NCBI GenBank assembly: GCA_021812865.1
Contig: JAKAMP010000243.1
Location: forward strand, 1 to 5,320
Source: Bacteroidota bacterium
GTDB taxonomy: Bacteria; Bacteroidota; Bacteroidia; Bacteroidales; JAAYUG01
Length of the DNA: 5,320 bases
Reading direction: 5' to 3'
This document shows, in pieces, positions 1 through 5,320 of this stretch; the stretch's first letter is position 1, and each line of letters opens with the position of its first letter. Made by a program: the position numbers and the translations under genes. The notes beneath the pieces are model-generated. The model did no database searches. It saw only the letters and a program-made list of their open reading frames with translations, and was not told the origin of the DNA.

Positions 1-228
1 CACAATCACTCCAGATCCTTTCGTTTTCACATAGTCGTTCGTCACACCAATCACCTTGGTGTTGAAGTTGTTGATGGAGGAAGTCTGCCAGATATCAAGG
101 GCCTTGGCTTCGGCAATGCCTTCCTTGATATCCACAAGTACTACCTCGCGGGCCATGTCCTTATGTGCACAGACATTGGCAACCGTTGCACCAACGTTTC
201 CGGCTCCGATTACAGTGATTTTGTTCAT
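1..228 (-). CDS. mdh: Malate dehydrogenase, N-terminal part (gene runs off the left edge)
   Basis: The first 76 codons are visible; the rest lies beyond the left edge. The product begins MNKITVIGAGNVGATVANV, a Rossmann NAD-binding fold with the glycine motif GAGNVG (residues 8-13). A second strand, EVVLVDIKEG, ends in Asp33, the residue that in this family binds the NAD ribose and favours NAD over NADP. The following EAKALDIWQ segment (about 40-48) is typical of the LDH-like malate dehydrogenases of Bacteroidota and Chlorobi. By family knowledge the enzyme is cytoplasmic and interconverts malate and oxaloacetate in the TCA cycle. The catalytic Arg/His residues and the substrate loop are outside the window, so lactate dehydrogenase is not formally excluded, but the N-terminal style favours mdh. 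The ATG at 228 sits directly before the first beta strand, as expected. No Shine-Dalgarno sequence is visible, which is common in Bacteroidota. It is transcribed divergently from the lipoprotein gene. Confidence 0.9.
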   Translation of the reverse strand, partial: MNKITVIGAGNVGATVANVCAHKDMAREVVLVDIKEGIAEAKALDIWQTSSINNFNTKVIGVTNDYVKTKGSGVIV

Positions 229-369
229 GGTTAAGGGTTTTAGTTTTGGCGGAAAAGATACAATTTTTCACATACAAAAAAACGCTTCTATTAAACAAAC
301 AATGAAATGCTTTGTTCTGCCTGTCGTCAATTTTTTTCCCAATTCTATATACAACTGCCACCATTTTGC

Positions 370-377
370 TAATTTTG
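370..377 (+). promoter_or_regulatory. Candidate Bacteroidota -7 promoter element (TAATTTTG) for the lipoprotein gene
   Basis: The octamer TAATTTTG matches the Bacteroidota sigma-ABfr -7 consensus TAnnTTTG exactly and lies 15 nt before the ATG at 393. Transcription would start around 382-385, leaving a very short leader of about 10 nt. No TTTG -33 box is present at the usual 19-21 nt spacing; that stretch is an A/T-rich segment containing CTATAT. The call therefore rests on the -7 match alone, in an A/T-rich region where chance matches are possible. Confidence 0.35.
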
Positions 378-392
378 AAAAAACATTTTCAT

Positions 393-1214
393 ATGTGGCA
401 TACATTTAAAACTAAAGCATTTAACACAGCTTTAACCGCTGTATCATGTTGCATTCTCCTTGCAGGATGTAACAGCCCTAAAACCAACCCGTCCACTGAA
501 AAAAAAGGAGCCGCAGTTGACACCAACAAGATCTCAACAGTGGAAGAACGCTATTCCACTGGTGTAATCAAATCGAGAACCCAAGCCAAAGGCAACCGGA
601 GGGAAGGACTTACACAAAATTACAACGAAAATGGCCAGCTCACCACCGAAATCATGTACAAGAACAACATGAAGGAAGGAATGGCCCGCACCTTCTACCC
701 AAACGGAAAAGTAAGCATGGAAGTGCCTTATGTGAAAGGTCTTCAGGATGGTAATGCAAAATGGTTTTATGAAACGGGCGAAGCATACCGCGTTACTCCT
801 TATGTTCAGGGAAAACGGCAAGGCATGCAGAAGCTCTATTACAAAGACGGCAAAATCAAGGCCGAGATCCCTTTTAAAGATGATGCCCAAATCCCCGGCA
901 TGAAAGAATACCTGATGAATGGAACGCAGATTCCCGAACCCACCATGCAGATCAGAAGGGGTACACAAGGTAATACCTCGGTTTTGGTGATCGGCCTGTC
1001 CGACAAATCGAAAGAAGTTACTTACTATGAAGGGGCACTGGCCGACTGGAAATTCTTTCCGCAGGCCATGAATAAACTACCCAAAAACGCTAACGGAGAA
1101 GGCATTCTTACCATTTCCAACCGGATAATGTCACAGGGTAAAGCCCACATCATAGCCGTGGAAAAAACTGACATGGGAAATGATCTTATCCTGGAAAAAA
1201 CTTATAAGCTCTGA
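393..1214 (+). CDS. Lipoprotein with tandem MORN_2-type (YwqK-like) repeats
   Basis: This encodes a 273-residue exported lipoprotein. The N-terminus has basic residues (K6, K8), a hydrophobic stretch (about 9-25) and a lipobox LLAGC with lipidated Cys26. A Lys/Thr/Ser-rich linker follows to about residue 50. About five repeats of 23-25 residues begin at Tyr54, Tyr77, Tyr102, Tyr126 and Tyr150. Each has the pattern Y-x-x-G-x-(I/V/L), then a variable strand, then a G-x-x-x-(G) turn, for example YPNGKVSMEVPYVKG; a partial unit follows at about 174-178. This is the MORN_2 pattern of proteins often labelled YwqK-family antitoxin, a label that predicts no real function here. Residues about 184-273 form a separate, probably beta-rich domain I do not recognise. 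The residues after Cys26 (NSPKTN) lack the acidic surface-export signal known in some Bacteroidota, so a periplasm-facing location is more likely. An upstream in-frame ATG at 312 was rejected because the signal peptide starts at 393. The cellular role is unknown. Confidence 0.85.
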   Translation: MWHTFKTKAFNTALTAVSCCILLAGCNSPKTNPSTEKKGAAVDTNKISTVEERYSTGVIKSRTQAKGNRREGLTQNYNENGQLTTEIMYKNNMKEGMARTFYPNGKVSMEVPYVKGLQDGNAKWFYETGEAYRVTPYVQGKRQGMQKLYYKDGKIKAEIPFKDDAQIPGMKEYLMNGTQIPEPTMQIRRGTQGNTSVLVIGLSDKSKEVTYYEGALADWKFFPQAMNKLPKNANGEGILTISNRIMSQGKAHIIAVEKTDMGNDLILEKTYKL

Positions 1215-1240
1215 CATTCAGTTTATTACCAAACATATTG

Positions 1241-1272
1241 AAAACGGGTGAAAATTCATCGCCCGTTTTTTT
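1241..1272 (+). terminator. Rho-independent terminator of the lipoprotein gene
   Basis: An 8-bp stem, AAAACGGG (1241-1248) with CCCGTTTT (1262-1269), closes a 13-nt loop that can itself pair in part through TGAA/TTCA. The 3' arm runs into seven consecutive T residues (1266-1272). It lies 27 nt after the lipoprotein stop codon. The A-rich 5' arm gives only four T residues on the opposite strand, so it would be a weak terminator for the converging pump operon. Confidence 0.85.
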
Positions 1273-1398
1273 ATTTTCTCTCCATCTATTCTTTTTGAAA
1301 ACCGGCTTCTCCATGGTGGTGCACGCAAAAATCTTAACACTTTGCCCGCCTTGCACAATAAACAATCAATAAGAAACCCTCCTGATGCTGCTTCCGGT
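1273..1398. other. Convergent intergenic stretch with no recognisable gene
   Basis: This lies between the terminator of the lipoprotein gene and the stop codon of the tolC-like gene, where two transcription units converge. I see no credible coding frame, RNA gene or strong hairpin followed by T residues for the minus-strand operon. AAACCGG near 1299 and CCGGTTT at 1394-1400 are complementary but about 90 nt apart, too far for an ordinary terminator stem. Confidence 0.5.
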
Positions 1399-2889
1399 TT
1401 AATTCAGCAGCATGTCCAGGTCGGCCTGAATGGGCTTGTCAGCAATAAAATCGTAAAGGGTCAGTTCCCTAATGGTATAGAAATTGTTCCAGTAGTTGCG
1501 GAGGGCGTTGATGTATCCTCTTTGGGCATTGTCTTTCTCCTGCATAGCCACATTCAGGTCTAGCACGGCAATCTTGCCGATGAGAAAACGTTGCTTGGTG
1601 ACATCGTAGCGCAGTTGGGCAATGGTATCGGCCTTAGCCGCAATATAAAACTGGTCGTCCATCAGGTTGAAGCGCATGACCTGCAGGAACACATTCTGCT
1701 GAAAATCGGTCTGTGCCTGCTGCACCGTGGTACGCACAACCTCCTCGTTCGACTGTGCCATTTTATACTGTCCGCGCCTCATCCCCCAGTCAAGAATGGG
1801 CATATTGATACCCAAAGTGATCTTTTCACCGTCCAGTGGACTTTTATAGGCCTGTGGCAAAGTGGAGCCCGTTTGTGATAATCCGTAAGATGCATAGAGC
1901 GACATATTGAGGCGTTTCCCGGCCTTGGCCTGGGCCACATTCATCTTGGCCACCAGCAATTGCCGCTGAAGATCGAGAATATCCGGATGGTTTTCCATCG
2001 CTTCGGCATAAGCCTTTTCATAAGGGACGGTCAGATTAGGAATGGTGGTAGGAATGATCAGGCTGATTTCCACCATTTCATTGAATCCAAGAAACGATCT
2101 CAGGCGTGACTTGTTCAGCTCAAGATCAACCTTTGCTTCGTTCTGTTGTGTACCGGCATTCAGCAGACTGAGCTCCATTTGCAGGAGTTCATTCTCAGCA
2201 ATAGTGCCAATATTGTACCTGCCCTTGGCAATCTTATATAAGGTGTCGGCATTGGAATAGTTGAAATTGGCAGTCTGCAGGTTCAGTTGCGAAGCAGCCA
2301 GGTCGAAAAACAGGGAAATGGCACGCAACGAAACATCCTCCATTGACTTGAGGTACGACTTTTTCGCCTCCTCATATTTCAGCGGTGCAATTCTTCTCTC
2401 CCAGATCATAGGATTGTATTTCAATATAGGCTGACTGAACCCAATGGAAATGGGTGTGGAAGAATATGCGAAATTGCTGCCGCCCCCCAGTATGTCAATT
2501 CTGGCCAGGTCGGATGCCATAAAAATGCTTCCCCCGGTGAGTCCTATATTCTGCGAAAGGTTAAGCGAGGCATCATTGTTCATGATATTCCTTGAAACGA
2601 ATTTCTCGGTACCATCAGGCTGAACTACGCTTTCAATGGAACGGTTGATATCGGGAATTGTAGCGCTGAGGCTCAAATTGGGCAGATACTTGCCCACATA
2701 AGTACGGTACTCCCAATAACTGGCCCTGTAGGTATGCCTGGCCAGCATGGCCTGTGGCGACTGCTCGTGGGCAAGATTAAGCACATCTTCGAGATTAAGG
2801 GTTTTTTCAATTTGCTGACCCTGAATATCCGGTAAACCAACAAATATGGAGGCCAATATAAAAACGAAAATGAAAATATTTCTATTCAT
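1399..2889 (-). CDS. TolC-family outer-membrane efflux channel
   Basis: This encodes a 496-residue protein, close to the usual length for TolC/OEP channels. A signal peptide begins MNRNIFIFVFILASIFVG, with likely cleavage near residue 24-25 (IQG|QQ). Two OEP repeats follow. The first (about 33-270) opens with LNLEDVLNLAHEQSP, includes the beta-strand segment FSQPILKYNP (151-160), and ends in the helical motif GRYNIGTIAENELLQMEL (223-240). The second (about 310-490) has the matching motif KQRFLIGKIAVLDLNVAMQE (432-451). By family knowledge such proteins are trimeric, with a barrel in the outer membrane and a long helical tunnel in the periplasm that docks onto an adaptor. It is the last gene of the pump operon. 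The ATG at 2889 was preferred to a longer frame starting at 3006 because it places the signal peptide at the N-terminus. The start overlaps the permease stop by 8 nt, and there is no Shine-Dalgarno sequence, so translation is probably coupled. The substrate is unknown. Confidence 0.93.
   Translation of the reverse strand: MNRNIFIFVFILASIFVGLPDIQGQQIEKTLNLEDVLNLAHEQSPQAMLARHTYRASYWEYRTYVGKYLPNLSLSATIPDINRSIESVVQPDGTEKFVSRNIMNNDASLNLSQNIGLTGGSIFMASDLARIDILGGGSNFAYSSTPISIGFSQPILKYNPMIWERRIAPLKYEEAKKSYLKSMEDVSLRAISLFFDLAASQLNLQTANFNYSNADTLYKIAKGRYNIGTIAENELLQMELSLLNAGTQQNEAKVDLELNKSRLRSFLGFNEMVEISLIIPTTIPNLTVPYEKAYAEAMENHPDILDLQRQLLVAKMNVAQAKAGKRLNMSLYASYGLSQTGSTLPQAYKSPLDGEKITLGINMPILDWGMRRGQYKMAQSNEEVVRTTVQQAQTDFQQNVFLQVMRFNLMDDQFYIAAKADTIAQLRYDVTKQRFLIGKIAVLDLNVAMQEKDNAQRGYINALRNYWNNFYTIRELTLYDFIADKPIQADLDMLLN
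2882..2889 (-). promoter_or_regulatory. Overlapping stop/start (ATGAATAG) joining permease and tolC genes
   Basis: The eight bases ATGAATAG on the minus strand contain the tolC-like ATG (2889-2887) and the permease TAG (2884-2882) in different frames. The preceding bases (CAATTGAATCGCTGCGTT) show no Shine-Dalgarno sequence. Terminating ribosomes could restart here, which would tie channel output to permease output. The overlap is seen directly; coupling is inferred. Confidence 0.7.
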
Positions 2890-4243
2890 AACGCAGCGAT
2901 TCAATTGGATCTTTTTCTGATGCCCTTTTTGCAGGGGAATAGCCAAAAATAATTCCGATGGAAACGGAAACGAAGAAGGACAGTACCACTGAACCGATGG
3001 ATACAATGGTAAGGATGCCGGAAAATTTAGTGATCAGCATACTGAGCACAACACCCAGAATCACTCCGATCAATCCACCGGAAACGCTGATGAGTACAGC
3101 TTCAGACAGGAACTGAACCACAATATCCATTTTTTTTGCACCGATGGCCATGCGGGTACCAATTTCCTTGATTCTCTCCATGACCGTGGCAAACATGATG
3201 TTCATGATACCGATGCCACCCACCACCAGTGAGATGCTGGCTATGGCTCCTAGCACGATATTGAAGATATCCTTCGTCCTTTGCTGCTGCTTCAGTAGTA
3301 GTTCGGGCACCGTAATTTCAAAATCGTGCACCCCAGCATGCCTGCGTGTCAACATGCGCGAAAGCACTTCAGTGGTGGCATCGAGCTGTTCGGTTTCTTT
3401 CACCTGTACCACGATCTTGTCTAACTGGTGATAATTGGTGTTTTTGTTTTTATTGGGATCATTGCTGAAAACCCCTACAAAGAAACCATTCCCTACCACC
3501 ACGGCATTCTGAAGTTTTTTTGAGTTCACCAGCGCACGGTTCTCAAACCGCAGCAACATGGTTTTCACAGGTACAAAAATATTATCGTTCTGCACATTGA
3601 TGCCGGTGCTTTCCATACCGCTCACATTGACCATATTTTTCTTCAGTACCCCAATCACCTTGAGCCATATGCTGCCGAACTTGATATATTGGTTAATGGG
3701 AGAGCTTTTCGGGAAGAAACGCGAAGCAATGTTTGCACCGATCACGCATACCGGCAAGCCGTCTTCATCCTGCTGCTCGTCGAACATCATTCCCTGATCA
3801 AGCGGCATGTTGTACATGGTAAAATATTCCCGGCCTACACCAATAATTTTTGCAGGCTTTCTCAGTCCATTCTGGATTACAAATGAATTCAGTGAAATCT
3901 CCGGACAAACCTGCTGTACGGTGGGAACCACCTCCCGGATTGACTGCACATCGAGCAGGGTAAGTCCCGGAGAGAATTTCTTCTTATCCTTGTCACTGCC
4001 AGCATCCGTGCTCTCATCTGAATTCTGCTTGTCGGCCATGACAATCGGTGTGATCAGAATATTATTCACCCCCACCATTTTCATCTGTTCGAGAATTTCC
4101 TGCCTGGCGCCATTTCCGATGGCCAGCATACTGATCACGGCCGCCACGCCAAAGATGATGCCCAATGCAGTGAGAATGGACCGCAATTTATTCGACAGGA
4201 TGGCTTCAAAAGCGATCCCAATATCATGGAAGTATCGTTTCAT
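2882..4243 (-). CDS. MacB/FtsX-type ABC transporter permease (no ATPase domain)
   Basis: This encodes a 453-residue inner-membrane protein with MacB topology. A cytoplasmic N-terminus carries the amphipathic segment DIGIAFEAILSNKLRS (7-22), then TM1 (about 22-43). A large periplasmic MacB_PCD-type domain (about 45-324) follows. The C-terminal FtsX domain has TM2 (about 327-352), the conserved ERIKEIGTRMAIGA coupling segment (about 356-369), TM3 (about 378-404) and TM4 (about 410-433), and it ends PAKRASEKDPIESLRYE. E. coli MacB is about 648 residues because an ATPase domain is fused in front; here that domain is absent, so a separate ATPase is needed. By family knowledge these permeases do not move substrate across the inner membrane. 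They use ATP-driven periplasmic motion to push periplasmic substrates through a TolC channel. A charged, low-complexity loop lies at about 69-90. The ATG at 4243 is preferred because a longer frame from 4324 only adds a basic, non-family extension inside the adaptor gene. The gene starts 4 nt after the adaptor stop. Confidence 0.93.
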   Translation of the reverse strand: MKRYFHDIGIAFEAILSNKLRSILTALGIIFGVAAVISMLAIGNGARQEILEQMKMVGVNNILITPIVMADKQNSDESTDAGSDKDKKKFSPGLTLLDVQSIREVVPTVQQVCPEISLNSFVIQNGLRKPAKIIGVGREYFTMYNMPLDQGMMFDEQQDEDGLPVCVIGANIASRFFPKSSPINQYIKFGSIWLKVIGVLKKNMVNVSGMESTGINVQNDNIFVPVKTMLLRFENRALVNSKKLQNAVVVGNGFFVGVFSNDPNKNKNTNYHQLDKIVVQVKETEQLDATTEVLSRMLTRRHAGVHDFEITVPELLLKQQQRTKDIFNIVLGAIASISLVVGGIGIMNIMFATVMERIKEIGTRMAIGAKKMDIVVQFLSEAVLISVSGGLIGVILGVVLSMLITKFSGILTIVSIGSVVLSFFVSVSIGIIFGYSPAKRASEKDPIESLRYE

Positions 4244-4247
4244 TCTT

Positions 4248-5320
4248 CTATTTTTTGGGTGCGGCTCTACGCATTTCCTTTTTGCCGGATGCCGGTTTGT
4301 CATCTTTTTTGACGACCACTGCACCAGGGGGACCCGGGAAAGCCTGCATATTCATCATCTCCTGTTCCTGTTTGGCCTTCTCTTCCTCCTCTTTTTTCTT
4401 TTTTTCGATTTCTTTCTGTTTGATCAGCTGTATAAGTTCAAGCCCGGTGAATTTGAATTTTTCACCATCATCGGGAACCGAAAGGTACACCTTGTCGCCC
4501 GCTTCGAGCCCTTTCTCTATGATCACCTCATTCTCGTTCGATTCGCCCAACACAACCACCTGCCGGGTACCATTTTTGCGATAAACATAGGTGATGCTAT
4601 CGTTCGAATGTACCGCTTCGAGAGGAAGATATACTACGCTGTCGATGCGGTTGATCAAGATGGCATTGTTGGTGGTCATGGAAGGCCTGAGTATCGGATC
4701 AGTTCCATTCACCTTGATGATCACTTCAAATACCTTTGCATCGGTATTGGGAAGCTGCTCACCAATATTTGCCACCTCGGTAACCACACCGGTGTATTTC
4801 TTGTCGGGGAATGCATCTACTCCAATGGTAACCGTCTGGCCCACTTTAACTTTACTGATATCAATTTCATTCACATAGGTTTTGCTGATCATGCTTGACA
4901 GATCGGGTAATTCAGCCACGGCCAGATCCCAGGGATTAATGGTAGAACCTACTTTTCTTTTCGTACCGCCCCACTCCCTGTGATAGATCACCATCCCTTC
5001 GGAAGGGGCAGTGATCACAAACTTGCTGAGAATACTCTGCATCTCATCTTTTTTGCGGGTAGCTCTGGAAAGCTCAATGGAAGCCTCCATCATGCTGGTA
5101 ATGGCCTGCTGAGCCTTAAGAATATATGTTTTCTGGGCCTGTTCATAGGTTCTATTCGCCTTGTCGAGATCAATCTGGGCCTGACGAATGGTAGCCGGCG
5201 GTTCGAATTTCGACTGCTCAAGCCTGATGGCCGCCTCTTCCGTGTTGAATTTCAGGTTGATCAACTCATCCCTCAGGTTTCTGAGGGTAATGGAAGTATC
5301 GAGCCTGGTAGTGGTGAATT
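4248..5320 (-). CDS. HlyD/MacA-family periplasmic adaptor subunit (5' end beyond the window)
   Basis: The C-terminal 356 codons are visible and the frame stays open to the right edge, so the N-terminal anchor or signal and the first half of the lipoyl domain are missing. Visible residues about 1-99 are heptad-like and Gln/Ala/Lys-rich (QAQIDLDKANRTYEQAQKTY), the alpha-helical coiled-coil hairpin that contacts TolC. Next come the returning lipoyl half (ITAPSEGMVIYHREWGG), a beta-barrel segment (TYVNEIDISKVKVGQTVTIG) and a membrane-proximal domain (YLPLEAVHSND through EKGLEAGDKVYL). By family knowledge the adaptor joins the inner-membrane permease to the outer-membrane channel. The last 57 residues (codons 4251-4421) are an unusual Lys/Glu-rich and then basic, Pro/Gly-containing tail. 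The apparent TTG start at 5264 is only an internal Leu codon, since the same frame continues upstream with coiled-coil sequence. It is the first visible gene of the operon and ends 4 nt before the permease ATG. Substrate unknown. Confidence 0.92.
   Translation of the reverse strand, partial: FTTTRLDTSITLRNLRDELINLKFNTEEAAIRLEQSKFEPPATIRQAQIDLDKANRTYEQAQKTYILKAQQAITSMMEASIELSRATRKKDEMQSILSKFVITAPSEGMVIYHREWGGTKRKVGSTINPWDLAVAELPDLSSMISKTYVNEIDISKVKVGQTVTIGVDAFPDKKYTGVVTEVANIGEQLPNTDAKVFEVIIKVNGTDPILRPSMTTNNAILINRIDSVVYLPLEAVHSNDSITYVYRKNGTRQVVVLGESNENEVIIEKGLEAGDKVYLSVPDDGEKFKFTGLELIQLIKQKEIEKKKKEEEEKAKQEQEMMNMQAFPGPPGAVVVKKDDKPASGKKEMRRAAPKK

Noticed and set aside
253..260. TATCTTTT on the minus strand as an mdh promoter -7 element
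   Set aside because: It misses the consensus at the last base, and the nearest TTTG is about 14 nt upstream rather than 19-21, so it is too weak to list as a feature.
312..392. In-frame upstream ATG at 312 that would extend the lipoprotein by 27 residues
   Set aside because: It would bury the lipoprotein signal peptide behind a non-family extension, and the perfect -7 element at 370-377 lies downstream of it. The ATG at 393 puts the signal peptide at the N-terminus.
393..1214. Antitoxin role for the YwqK-like lipoprotein
   Set aside because: No toxin-like gene is adjacent, the protein is exported and lipidated, and the antitoxin label for MORN_2 proteins is not supported by anything in this sequence.
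1298..1400. Complementary AAACCGG and CCGGTTT as a terminator stem for the pump operon
   Set aside because: The arms are about 90 nt apart and no convincing T run follows on the minus strand.
3807..4898. Long plus-strand open frame of 363 codons opposite the permease and adaptor
   Set aside because: Its product is rich in Phe, Leu, His and Cys with no family resemblance. It lies antisense to two clearly recognisable genes and spans their junction, so it is a shadow of their codon use.
5262..5264. TTG as the adaptor start codon
   Set aside because: The same frame stays open to the window edge with plausible coiled-coil sequence (TLRNLRDELINLKFN), so this is an internal Leu codon of a partial gene.

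Overview
The window looks like ordinary chromosomal DNA from a member of the Bacteroidota. The evidence is moderate base composition, start codons with almost no Shine-Dalgarno sequence and A/T-rich leaders, a TAnnTTTG-type promoter element, Bacteroidota-style TolC, HlyD and MacB-like proteins, and a YwqK/MORN_2-type lipoprotein. The phylum is an inference from protein style and signals; I cannot name a genus.

Layout, left to right. (1) The left edge holds the 5' part of a malate dehydrogenase gene (mdh, minus strand, start at 228, running off the window). (2) A 164-bp divergent intergenic region follows. It carries a perfect TAnnTTTG match just upstream of the next gene. (3) A plus-strand gene (393-1214) encodes a 273-residue lipoprotein with about five tandem MORN_2-like repeats and an unrecognised C-terminal domain. 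It is followed by a good rho-independent terminator (1241-1272). (4) A convergent intergenic stretch (1215-1398) has no gene. (5) The remaining 3.9 kb is a minus-strand operon read from right to left: a periplasmic adaptor of the HlyD/MacA family (5' end beyond the window), a MacB/FtsX-type ABC permease without its own ATPase domain, and a TolC-family outer-membrane channel. The three genes are tightly packed, with a 4-nt gap and then an 8-nt overlap.

The three operon products fit together as a tripartite pump spanning both membranes: permease in the inner membrane, adaptor in the periplasm, channel in the outer membrane. The permease lacks a nucleotide-binding domain, so a separate ATPase subunit must exist. 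None is encoded here; the natural place is just upstream of the adaptor, past position 5320. The substrate cannot be read from the sequence. The mdh gene and the lipoprotein appear to be independent transcription units with no visible functional link to the pump.

I found no RNA gene, mobile element, CRISPR array or clear new system. The less ordinary points are the uncharacterised C-terminal domain of the MORN lipoprotein, the highly charged tail of the adaptor (encoded over a 31-nt purine/pyrimidine tract), the charged loop in the permease, and the permease/tolC overlap.
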